A DNA stretch of 64,000 nucleotides, from assembly GCA_028551475.1 (NCBI GenBank), contig JAKISB010000011.1, forward strand, positions 62,001 to 126,000, in the 5' to 3' direction. Position numbers and translations under genes: made by a program. Under the pieces are notes generated by a model. The model was not told the origin of the DNA and did not search any database. It saw only the letters and a list, made by a program, of their open reading frames with translations. Numbering within the stretch: position 1 is the stretch's first letter; each line of letters opens with the position of its first letter. Below, piece after piece: positions 10,250 to 19,086 of the stretch. Origin of the DNA: Casuarina equisetifolia. Taxonomy: Eukaryota > Streptophyta > Magnoliopsida > Fagales > Casuarinaceae.

Positions 10250-10266
10250 TTGCAGCACCGAATCTA

Positions 10267-10278
10267 GCTCTGGTACCA
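10267..10278 (-). promoter_or_regulatory. Primer-binding site for initiator tRNA-Met
   Basis: On the minus strand this reads TGGTACCAGAGC, three bases after the 5' LTR. It differs at one base from the usual plant iMet site TGGTATCAGAGC. Confidence 0.88.
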
Positions 10279-10281
10279 ATT

Positions 10282-10631
10282 TGTCACGTTCAGGATCTTT
10301 TACCCTTCGGTCTGCAACTTGCAAAATAGAAAACCTTCCTTTGTTCTTCTTCCTACCTATGGCTACAAAGCAAAACAAAACAAACTTGCATCTAAGGGAC
10401 GCAGAACCTCAGCATCTACTGGACACTGGACAGCAGCATCAACCAAACACGGGACGAAATAGAGTTCTCCGACAGCACCAAAAACTCCTTCTCGATACTT
10501 CTCCCCTTCCCTTTAGAGACCCCTAAAAGACTTCTTTACCCTTCCTAAATATGACAAAAATCCCAAACTACCCTTACAAGCTATTAAAATAACATACATA
10601 TATACAATGCAGAATTTCGGGGATTGCGACA
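10282..10631 (-). repeat. 5' LTR of the Ty3/gypsy element
   Basis: This 350-bp copy begins TGTCACGTTC and ends GATTGCGACA on the plus strand. It is followed by the target duplication CATGT at 10632-10636. It differs from its partner at 4207-4556 by 13 substitutions and no indels. Confidence 0.95.
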
Positions 10632-10820
10632 CATGTAAATTTCCAATTGCTGTTAGGACGATGGGGACGATAGAGAGTCCTCTAGCCCGGTCCCGTCCTT
10701 GCATCCTTAATGTCAATCGAAGTCGGAACAGGCTTACGCGGAGATCGTCTCACAACTACGGAAGAGGAAAGGTTCTTTTTTTAGGATACTTTCGGGAACA
10801 GATCCGGTGGAGATGGGGTG

Positions 10821-10855
10821 GGGCCTGTAGCTCAGAGGATTAGAGCACGTGGCTA
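10821..10855 (+). pseudogene. trnR-ACG: Plastid tRNA-Arg (ACG), 5' half
   Basis: The sequence GGGCCTGTAGCTCAGAGGAT and TAGAGCACGTGGCTA match the acceptor 5' strand, D arm and first half of the anticodon stem of plastid trnR-ACG. The match ends at GGCTA, just before the anticodon, and unrelated sequence follows. No functional tRNA is possible. Confidence 0.82.
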
Positions 10856-11036
10856 GCATTGTACAAGTGCTTAAGGCTCCTTCGGGCCATGCCCACAACT
10901 ATTATAGTTGGCAAGGCTGGGAAGCAAGCTACCAGCGCCTATCGGCGAGAACTAGGCTTGGCTTGCTTGTATCAGCCTCTCCTGTACTGTAGTAGCGAGG
11001 ATAAACGTCGCATTCCCCACCTCTCTCAAGTCGAAA

Positions 11037-11080
11037 AAGCCGTATGCTTTGGAAAAAGCTTGTACAGTTTGGGAAGAGGT
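11037..11080 (+). other. Group II intron domain V-like hairpin
   Basis: The sequence AGCCGTATGCTTT-GGAA-AAAGCTTGTACAGT forms the hairpin typical of domain V of organellar group II introns, beginning with the AGC triad. It is followed by GGGAAGAGG and TTGATTGATC, resembling domain VI and a 3' splice site. It probably marks the 3' end of a mitochondrial or plastid intron. I cannot assign the host gene. Confidence 0.5.
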
Positions 11081-11734
11081 TTTGATTGATCAAAAAGAAG
11101 AATCGTCCCCTCTCCATGGAAGGCGGATTCCCCCATCAAATCCATGAGCGTCCACCCTTTTGCTTTCTTTCCCTTCAACGGAACATACTAGCCAAAGTTT
11201 CCCCTCTCTTCCGCTACTGAACATTTACCCAATCGGCTTTGGACCCGGGTAGTTCTTGACGACTTTGTGCGGTCGAATTGACAGCTTTCTTCCTTTGTTC
11301 ACCTATGTGATTCTGTATTCACAATCTCTAACATCATTCTTGATTTCACATTTACCATTCCTCTTCTTAGAAACATATGTTTCGGAAAAGGTTAAATCAT
11401 TCGAAAGAGTAATCATTTTTCTATCAGCAGCGGGCTGCCCTTACACTGAACATCTACATAATGATGGTGAGTGGTTAGGATTTGTATGTGACCATCGATT
11501 GGCCTCACATTTCCCGGTGGTAGGAGGAACTTCCATAGGTTTCCTGAAGAACAGAAGGGGCGGATGAGGGTACCGCACCTCCGAGCCCCCCATATCCGCG
11601 AACAAGGCGAAGTGGGGAAAAGTGGCAATTTCCAGAAAGAAGTGCGTTTTGAATAGCTAGAGAGAGGTGTAAGCACCACGAGGTGTAAAGCGATCTCGTA
11701 CTAAACGAAACGACTTTCACTTCCCATAACCAAA

Positions 11735-11803
11735 ATGGTGGCTCGAATCTTTAGTATTCTCTTATTTGTTACCTGTGTCTACGATGTAGGCAGAGTACCG
11801 TCA
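11735..11803 (+). pseudogene. ycf1: Plastid ycf1 (Tic214) fragment
   Basis: The translation VARIFSILLFVTCVYDVGRV matches the conserved segment ARIFSILLF-TCVYYLGR-PS of plastid Ycf1/Tic214, a component of the inner-envelope protein translocon. Only about 23 codons are present and flanking sequence does not continue the match. Confidence 0.75.
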
Positions 11804-11827
11804 ATGGTATATCAAGAACAAGAACAA

Positions 11828-11883
11828 GCGGATATAGTTGAATGGTAAAATTTCTCTTTGCCAAGGAGAAAGAAGATGCGGAT
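11828..11883 (+). pseudogene. trnG-GCC: Plastid tRNA-Gly (GCC) fragment
   Basis: GCGGATATAGTTGAATGGTA and TTCTCTTTGCCAAGGAGAA match plastid trnG-GCC from the acceptor through the anticodon arm (anticodon GCC). The T arm and 3' acceptor strand are missing. This copy has a 4-bp AGAA duplication after the anticodon stem that the second copy lacks. Confidence 0.8.
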
Positions 11884-12301
11884 CGTCAACAAACCTTAGC
11901 TATTCGTTGAATCCTTGAAGAGGCTTTCAAACGACGTATAAGCTACAGGATAAGCTTAGAGAAATGTTCATTTGCTGAGAGTGAAAATATTTTGTATGTT
12001 GATCCTTCATTGTGAGCCAAGTAACTCTTGATTTGTGCTTCTATAGCATTTCTTCTCGCCTTTCCCTTCATTCCGAGTCAAGGGGATTGGGGATTTCCCT
12101 TAATTGCCTCTTAGTTCCTGCAGGTAGGCTGCTGTGATCGAATGCCATTAGACAGAATTTCTCAATATGAGAGAGGCATTCCAAGTAGCATTCTGCTACT
12201 CTAAGATTGACTGTGCCCCCCAAAACGCTCAAGCCTGAAGTGAAGTGCTACCTCAGGTAAAGGATTTTCTGTTACGATAAATTGCGGAAAGAATAGCTGC
12301 T

Positions 12302-12526
12302 TCAGCGGCTGACGTTTTTATCATCGTCAAAATTAGTAGTTAGATTTTCAATTTCGGTTTGTAACTTTATTAAATCATCCTCTGTCTTATTTTTATTTTT
12401 ATTATCATTCAACAACTTAATAACAGCATCTTGATATTGAGAAACATTTGTCGAATTAGAACTGATTTGATGAAGATTCTGATCATCCAACAGTTTCTTA
12501 TAAAAATTATCTCTTCCTTTCGTCAT
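12302..12526 (-). other. AT-rich open frame of unknown origin in the organellar block
   Basis: The 74-codon frame encodes a Lys/Asn/Asp-rich, coiled-coil-like peptide (KTEDDLIKLQTEIENL). It is much more AT-rich than its surroundings. In copy 2 a small indel breaks the frame near its N terminus (remaining frame 39516-39704). I recognise no family, and there is no sign that it is expressed. It could be a piece of an organellar open frame or plasmid, but that is speculation. Confidence 0.25.
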
Positions 12527-13113
12527 TTGGAAAAGAAGATAGACAGATAGTAGTGATGAATGAGTATAATAGTTGTGATCTTTCTTACCTTAATCTTCCG
12601 CGGCCTCTCAAACTTTTTCATTAGGGCGAGGGTAAAAAGGGGATCCCCTATCTATTAATGAAGAAAATAAAGGGAAGTCAAGAATTGGGCCTCACAATCA
12701 CTAGCCGATATGCTTTTCTCTCATGCCTTTCTTCATTCATGGTTCGATATTCTAACAAAGGATCCTGCCTGTAGCTTGTGGCTTTGTTAGTTGGCTTAAT
12801 TGCTTGCTTGGTCCGATTGTTCATGTTGCTGGTCCCGCCTGGATTTATGATCGTACCAACAAGAAAAGGCGTCAAGTGACTCTACGAATTCCCACGCAAC
12901 AACGGGATCGAAAAAAGACAATTGCAGCAACCTTTGGTCGAGCTCTACTCCGTCCCCTCCTCCCCGGAAAATAGCCGTGTTGCTCCCCATTGATATTGAC
13001 AGAGAATCTCGTGGTGGAAATACATTCCATGATCCAGGAAACCATAATGTCGCTACTAGAAGAGAAGGTTAGATCCTTTTGAAAAGTGCTTCCTTTGATA
13101 GGACGAGGCCCAA

Positions 13114-13138
13114 ACCCTATTGATTAGAGTATGACTTC

Positions 13139-13178
<40 letters not shown>
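13114..13178 (+). pseudogene. trnM-CAU: Plastid tRNA-Met (CAU, elongator), 5' end lost
   Basis: The part GATTAGAGTAT, then CATACGGCG and GTCATTGGTTCAAATCCAAT with AGTAGGTA, matches plastid elongator trnM-CAU from the D arm to the 3' acceptor strand. The 5' acceptor strand (ACCTACT in plastids) is not conserved and the anticodon stem carries changes, so a normal fold is doubtful. It is the rightmost clear organellar piece. Confidence 0.78.
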
Positions 13179-13184
<6 letters not shown>

Positions 13185-13934
13185 GCCGAAACCCCTGTTT
13201 TTGCCAATAACCCTCGGAGGGCGGCTAAGAATGTCCATTAAAAGGAGCGGACCGATGGGGTCGTTTTTGGTCGTTTTTCAAGCACGAAAAGAACGATCTA
13301 AAGGGGGTGTGCAACGTAGAGAGATGGGGCCAATGCATATAAGCTTGGGCTTTCTTAGCATGGCTCATTTGATAGGAGCTTCTCGTGAAGCAATAACGCG
13401 TTGATCTAGTTGCCACCGGAGCCACAAAGGATTATCTAAATTGATTCACACTCGAAACCTTGCAACCGGGAAAGCAGGAAAGGTTGCTAGTATTCTTCTT
13501 TTTGTTAATTTCAAGTGAAAAAAATTGAACTCTTAACAATTTCTAAGGTAAACGATAAGAAAGAAAAACACGTTAATAAGATGTCTTCAATTATTCTATT
13601 TTGCGGTTTAGGAAAATGATACCAGTATTCAATCACCTCAATTAACTTCAGAAACTAGTTTTCAGGAAGGTAAATTTTCTGGCAGTGAGATGACTGCACG
13701 TGGAATTAGAGTAAGACTACAGTCTGGGAACTTTAAAGCAGATTTTTTTCGTTACCGGGTCTTCATTTAATGTACGTCTCGTCGATGGTATTGTCACGGA
13801 ATGGCAATCTCGAAAATGTAGTGGGCTATCACTTCCAGAAAAGGAAGCCACAGTAATGCCGTAGTCGAAGCAGCCCACAAAAGGAATTGTCTATCATTTG
13901 TTTTTGGGTAATTGGATAAGTACCAACCTTACCT

Positions 13935-14178
13935 CTGTATCTATCTAACAGGAAGTAATGATTTCACTGTCTGTTTGGGGTTGATTTTATCTAAAACGGC
14001 TGGCCGATTTCAGGATGTTTGAATATATGTTCTTTTTCTATTTTTCTTTAATGAAGCTGTATCTATCTAAAAGGAAGTAATGATTTCACTGTCTGTTTGG
14101 GGTTGATTTTGTCTAAAACGGTTGGCCGATTTCAGGATGTTTGAATATATGTTCTTTTTCTATTTTTCTTTAGTGAAG
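13935..14178 (+). repeat. Tandem 2 x 122 bp repeat
   Basis: Units 13935-14056 and 14057-14178 both run from CTGTATCTATCTAA to the CTTTA-TGAAG / CTTTAG-TGAAG end and differ at only a few bases. They lie about 230 bp upstream of the TANGO2-like start codon, near the organellar-nuclear boundary. The same arrangement is present in copy 2. Confidence 0.93.
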
Positions 14179-14407
14179 GTTGTTGCGTGGTTGCCATAAA
14201 AGGTTGGACATGGGCACCTGTTTTGTAGATACCACTCTACTGCGTTCAGCTCCCTGTAAAAGGAAGGAAATTTAATGTGCCAACTGCACGCATTCCTTAC
14301 CTTGTTCCATCGTTCTTGATTAATACACAGGATACTTCCACTTCAGCCTTGACGGTAGGCCAATCTTTCCTTCTTCCGAGTCCAGAATAACCTTCGAAGT
14401 CTAGAGA

Positions 14408-15913
14408 ATGTGTATAGCCGTGTTTGCTTGGCAAGCCCACCCACTGTTCCGGTTTATTCTCTTGCAAAATAGGGATGAATATCACAACAGGCAAGCTGAT
14501 TTTGCTAGGTCTTTTGTTTTTTTTTCTTCACGTCTGAACTTAAATTTCACTGATACAATGGGGTTCGTGTTTGCTGTGCTTAAAGGCCTACCAAGCCAGT
14601 GGCGTGGTGGGAAGGATGTGAGATACTTGGTGGGAGAGACGAGGTTGCAGGAGGCACGTGGTTAGCTTGTTCAAGAGAAGGGAGGGTGGCTTTTCTAACG
14701 AACGTGTTGGAACTTGATACTCTTCCGGAGGCAAAAAGCCGGGGAGACCTGCCGGTGCTTTTCTTACAGGTATAATAATGGTCTGCCCGAGCTGATCTCT
14801 CTCTTTCTCTGGACTGCTTCAATTTCAATTTTAGTGTTGGTTCGCGTTTAATTCTTTGGCTGTAATGATGGCAGAGCACGAAGACCCCTAAGGAGTTCGC
14901 AGAGGAACTGATTAAAGACGCCCACCAATATAATGGTTTCAATCTTATTGTGGCTGATGTTTCTTCCAACACCATGGTTTATGTGTCCAACAGGCCAAAG
15001 GAGGAACCGATTACCATTCAAGAGGTATCTCCAGGCATTCATGTGCTTACAAACGCAAAACTCGACTCCCCCTGGCATAAGGTTAGACTACATCTGTTTT
15101 GCTTGATACTTGAAATAGAGGAAACATAATGTAACCCATGATGCAAAGTTCGGGATATGCAAGTGTTCTTTTTAGGATGGGCAAGACAGGAAGAAAAACT
15201 TCGATGGTAGTACTCAAAACGCAGATATAGCCAGAAAGACATTCCAGACAAACGCCGTATGCAGAAAATACCAAAAATTCAAGCGGCTTCACTCCGTGGA
15301 ACACGCTGCAGCATGCACACGATGAGAGTTCTTCCCTATAACATAGTTTGACAAGAAGACATACGTCGTGCTTTTTGCTTAGCTACAAAACCATTCAGAG
15401 AAAAAAAAAAAAAAAGAAAAGAGCACTTCTTCTATTTGCTAAGCATGCCTAGTGTTCAACCGAGTTAGCAGTCAAATTGTTCCTTTCTTACTCCTACAGG
15501 CCCAGCGTTTAGGACTGAGTTTCAAGGAACAGCTAGGTGAATTTGGTAAGGGGAAGGTACCTTTCGAAGACATGGTTGAGAGGCTGATGAGGGACACAGT
15601 TAAAGCAGATGAAAGCAAATTACCGCGTATTTGTTCCCTCGACTGGGAGTTCAATTTAAGCTCCATATTCGTTGAAGTTGATACCCCACACGTAAACATC
15701 ACTTGCTACATCTATGTGCACCCGTGGAAATTTCTGAGATCTATAATTTTACTTACCATATCTTCTGATGTACAGGGACCGTATGGCACTCGGAGCACAG
15801 CTGCATTAGCCATAAAAGCAAGTGGGGAAGTATGCTTCTATGAGATATATCTTGACAAGGACACATGGAAGGGAAAAACTGTGAATTACCATATCCAGAG
15901 GCTTAAGTCATAG
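14408..15913 (+). CDS. TANGO2-like NRDE-domain protein (copy 1)
   Basis: Five exons (14408-14490, 14586-14769, 14875-15081, 15500-15691, 15776-15913) join to an intact 804-nt frame (267 residues). The family is named for transport and Golgi organization 2; in animals it affects Golgi structure and mitochondrial metabolism, and the plant role is not settled. It starts MCIAVFAWQAHPL, the conserved N terminus with Cys2, and carries the signature NRDE at residues 21-24. Later parts include GGRDEVAGGTWLACSREG, GFNLIVAD, LDWEFNLSSIFV and YGTRSTA. Intron 1 is GC-AG (donor AG|GCAAGC); the others are GT-AG. It converges on the PPR gene. Length and exon count fit the plant family, so it is probably functional. 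Confidence 0.93.
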
Positions 15914-16801
15914 AAAGCGAAAGGCAAATGAAAGGCAGTGCTGGAAAAAGAGATTGTTCATCAATTTGTTTACATATATCCATGTAAGCGGCTTGTTGAT
16001 GTAATTTATAAATGCAAAAAAACCTCAGCCCATCATAGTATTAACTCTAAACAACAGTCAAATTGAAAACAAATTTCGCTTTTTCTGTCCTTCTGAGGCC
16101 TAACTAGGGAACTGTGCAAGTGGAGATAGTGAATCACTCGGGAGAAAGTAAAGACCAAAAACTCAAGCAATCAGGATGATCAATCAGCATTTGATGCGCC
16201 CTATTTATCTAATGTGTGGTCTAATGGAGGAACCTATTCAAGAAGTGTCTATAAAGTCGATAGTTCCTGCCATCACTGCATCCAGATTTTATTTGAGCGA
16301 CAAACTATTCCAATTCAGGATCAACAGAAATAAAAGTAATAAATTGTAATATCTAAAATAAAGAATACTTCAGGAATACATCGTGCAACGCAATTAAATG
16401 TTTAGATAGAAAAATATATACATTTCATGCACTTCTACCTTGTGATCTTGTAGTGCAATAGAACAAACTTTCAAATGCAGCTCTGTAAAATCATTTTATT
16501 CCCCTCCGTTTACCCTGAGCCACTTTGTATTTTACACCCTATGAATAGATGCAGTTGTGTTCTTCACATGTGTGGATGTCTTTGTACTTCAAAGGTCGTT
16601 TCAATTGATTTAAACCTTCCACACCTTAGATTCAAAATGTTGAGATGATCTTTGACAAGAAAGAGCACACATCCTTGATATCTATCATATTCGATAAGAA
16701 AAAATGACAAGCCCAACGCCCATTCTGCTCTCTTCCTTTCTCTTTGCTCCAAAAAAATAGAAAACCGCATCAATATCTGCAATAAATTATGCTGATTACA
16801 C
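15914..16801. other. Intergenic region between converging genes
   Basis: This stretch holds the 3' flanks of the TANGO2-like gene (+) and the PPR gene (-). I see AT-rich sequence with possible polyadenylation signals (AATAAA-like runs around 16320-16370) but no gene. The small minus-strand frame ending at 16564 is the continuation past the PPR stop and has no family features. Confidence 0.6.
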
Positions 16802-18349
16802 TTACCGAAACTTTTTTTCTCTTTCAAACTGCAACAGCTGCGAAGTTGTTTCTCTGTCCAACTTGAATCCTGCTATCTCTGCCTCCTTACAGACCTCCTT
16901 ACACTTGGCAAGCCTTCCAGAAACCACATAGATTCTAATCAAGTCACGGTATATGTCATACGTTGGAGAAAAACCTGCTTCTTTAAGCTTTGAAAAGTAT
17001 CTTGCAGTCCTTTGGAGATCATTCAGAGCAACAAAAAGCTTTATTACCACGCGAAAAGCTGGAAGATCAAAGAGACAATTAGAAGTCTCCATTTCCCAGA
17101 CCACAGCCAATGCCTCTCTGTATTTCTTCTCAGAATAGCGGCTATGAATCAGAGTGGTGTACATTACCACACTTGGGTCATGCCCAGATTGTTTGAACCA
17201 ATTAAATAGACTCTCCACAATGTCAAATTTTCCGAGCCTAACGCATATTTTCATGATAGCTGTACAGTCTTGAAGGCTAAAATTCAAATATTCTCTTTCT
17301 CCAAGCTCTTCTAGTAAGGATACAACAAGCATGTGTTTATCTGGGTTCTTCCCAAGTTCCAATATTAACTTCGAATAAATGCTGGGATCCAACATTCTTT
17401 TACCATCCTTGGCGACCCGTACAAGCTTCCAGGCGAGATGCAAGCTTCCTCCTCTTACGAAACCTCTCGCCATTGCCTCAATCACACCGCGACTTGCCAA
17501 ACCAGCAAAGTTTTCCAAGTCGAGTGGCAACTTCAGTTCATGGTTCCTTGCCAGGACCTCGACTGTGGAGGCCAAAATCCGATCATCAGGAAAGAGTTGA
17601 GGCTGTTTCTGAGCCCAACAGAAAATCTGCAGAGCTCTTTTAGGAAGACCCATGTGACCCAATTCCCGAATTGTCAACGACAAGGACCCCTTCCTCAGAA
17701 ACCTAGCCCACTTATTGAGTGTTACAGACACGTCTTCCTCTGAACTCAGGCTTCTGATCTCCTTTGCTATACCGATAAGGACACGGGAATTCTTGTACAT
17801 TTGCTTTGACAGCGACGCACGATAAGAAACAGCCCTTGGAGAGGCTGATTTAATATGTTTCTTTGGTGTAGGAAGTCCCAAAGGTCGGAGATTGCAGGGA
17901 AGAGGTAGTGGTAGCGGCCTTTCTCTACTCAACTTTTGAGGATTCTGAGGTATTCTTCCTTGGAAAAGCGATGAAATTGCTTCAATCTCATCCTGATCCC
18001 ATGCCACGTCAGTATTTGCTCCTTGTTCAGTATCGTCTTCTTTTCGTTCTTCTTCTTCATCTACTTCTTCCTCAGCTAAATAAGGTTTTCTACTATCTTC
18101 CAGATCTGTTAGTGACGAGTCTTTCTCGCTTATCTTCTTCAAGAAAAGATTGACACCAAAGTCCGGAGGACTCTTTGGGCGCCGTGGATAACGAAGGTAC
18201 TTCGGTTGCCTTCTCCTCGTACTTGAACTTGCTATCACACTTCTGCTTCCAGTATTCGTAGAACTTCTCTGCGCTGGGACGGAATACATTGCAATGGTCG
18301 AGAGTGTGCAGTCCATTGCACGAAGCGAGCAACCGTGAGTTCTTAACAA
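16802..18349 (-). CDS. P-class pentatricopeptide repeat protein, EMB975-like (copy 1)
   Basis: This single-exon gene of 515 codons encodes a PPR protein resembling Arabidopsis At2g01860 (EMB975); the assignment is from recall of the family. The N terminus is rich in Ser, Arg and Thr and short of acids, as in organelle transit peptides. An acidic stretch follows at about 93-108 (EEEVDEEEERKEDD). Helical repeats occupy roughly 225-500, for example VVMYTTLIHSRYSEKKYREA (395-414) and YDIYRDLIRIYVVSGRLAKC (464-483). Such proteins bind organellar RNA. I give the upstream Met; Met12 (MDCTLSTIAMYSVP) is an equally good start. There are no introns, which is typical of PPR genes. Confidence 0.9.
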   Translation of the reverse strand: MLRTHGCSLRAMDCTLSTIAMYSVPAQRSSTNTGSRSVIASSSTRRRQPKYLRYPRRPKSPPDFGVNLFLKKISEKDSSLTDLEDSRKPYLAEEEVDEEEERKEDDTEQGANTDVAWDQDEIEAISSLFQGRIPQNPQKLSRERPLPLPLPCNLRPLGLPTPKKHIKSASPRAVSYRASLSKQMYKNSRVLIGIAKEIRSLSSEEDVSVTLNKWARFLRKGSLSLTIRELGHMGLPKRALQIFCWAQKQPQLFPDDRILASTVEVLARNHELKLPLDLENFAGLASRGVIEAMARGFVRGGSLHLAWKLVRVAKDGKRMLDPSIYSKLILELGKNPDKHMLVVSLLEELGEREYLNFSLQDCTAIMKICVRLGKFDIVESLFNWFKQSGHDPSVVMYTTLIHSRYSEKKYREALAVVWEMETSNCLFDLPAFRVVIKLFVALNDLQRTARYFSKLKEAGFSPTYDIYRDLIRIYVVSGRLAKCKEVCKEAEIAGFKLDRETTSQLLQFEREKKFR

Positions 18350-19086
18350 TGTGCTATGTTGCTTGGATGCACTTCAATGGCAAACAGAAATTTCATCAAA
18401 CATGTAGTCTACCAAATGAAGGCACTGCAGGGGAACCCCATCACAGAGGTTTCCTGTGTTCTCGGATTGCCCGCCCACAGTTTCGAGTGTTACTTCCCGG
18501 TAGCTTTTCGTTTTCCTAAAAATAAAAAGGTCGTGCATGAGAAAAAGAATTTCAGCAAGTAGATCCCCAGAGAGGAGAGGAAGAGAGGGCGGGATGGCTC
18601 AAAGGGAAACAGCGAGTTTTTGATTTTGTTGGGAGTTATAAATAAATGACAAAAGAAACTACACGTGGCATGGTTTTATAAAATACACGAATTTTCTGGT
18701 TGATATAATAAAAAAGGGGACGTGCGGAAAAACATTTCAACAAAAATATCCAAGCAATAGAGCGCTGGCGAGTTAATATAAATATGACTCAATTAAGAAC
18801 AAATGCTATCTAAAACTAAGAGATCCTTAAGCTGGATGATAATTTTTTTCAAAAAAAGTAGAGCACTCGTGAAAAGAAAAGAAAAGGAAAGGAAAGGGAA
18901 GTAAGCGCCGTGTTTGAACAGAAGAGACGAACTTTCCAAAGGAGAAATATCACCACGTTGAGTTTCATTCTTATGATCAGAGCATAAAAATAATACAAGT
19001 TAAAATCTCAAACTCTCCCTTACTCTATGTTAAAAATAAGAAAATACGAAAATCTTTAAAATGAAATCAAAAAAAGCTTCTTCCAC
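18350..19086. other. Upstream region of the PPR gene and 3' flank of the RNase P gene
   Basis: The region holds the presumed PPR promoter (minus strand) and the end of the neighbouring minus-strand gene. It contains AT-rich sequence and an A/G-rich run at 18876-18901 that varies between the copies. I see no gene. Confidence 0.55.

Larger units (their letters stand above)
4207..10631 (-). mobile_element. Complete, inactive Ty3/gypsy chromovirus-like LTR retrotransposon
   Basis: The 6425-bp element has two 350-bp LTRs (TG...CA), a primer-binding site complementary to initiator tRNA-Met, a polypurine tract, and gag, protease, reverse transcriptase, RNase H, integrase and chromodomain-like segments in Ty3/gypsy order, all on the minus strand. 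The 5-bp target duplication CATGT is perfect (4202-4206 and 10632-10636). I count 13 differences between the LTRs over 350 bp (3.7%), 11 of them transitions, so the insertion is old enough to have decayed but not ancient. The coding frame has many stops and at least two frameshifts, and a solo LTR is nested inside. It disrupts the organellar block. Confidence 0.95.
10637..13930. other. Organellar-derived DNA block, right part
   Basis: This continues the organellar mosaic after the retrotransposon. Recognised pieces are the trnR-ACG 5' half, a group II intron hairpin, and fragments of ycf1, trnG-GCC and trnM-CAU. The last certain organellar piece ends at 13178; the right edge at about 13.9 kb is a guess. 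The stretches 10637-10820, 11081-11734, 11884-13113 and 13179-13930 contain short open frames, but I recognise no gene in them. The junction to the TANGO2-like gene also exists in the second copy (up to about 41.1 kb), which supports a real chromosomal insertion over a single chimeric join. Confidence 0.7.

Noticed and set aside
10117-10526. Plus-strand frames over gag and the LTR
   Set aside because: They are antisense shadows of the minus-strand gag and of non-coding LTR.
11256-11567. 103-residue plus-strand frame in the organellar block
   Set aside because: I could not match it to any mitochondrial or plastid protein, and the copy 2 counterpart is cut by the gap; it is left unannotated.
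13201-13425. Overlapping 66-67 residue frames, including a part ending LIGASREAITR
   Set aside because: It is faintly ribosomal-protein-like, but I could not place it with any organellar gene, and the frame is broken in copy 2 by a 14-bp deletion.
16564-16827. 87-residue minus-strand frame after the PPR stop
   Set aside because: It overlaps the PPR 3' end in another frame and has no PPR or other features. A splice from CGG|GTAAG is conceivable, but the single-exon gene already ends normally.
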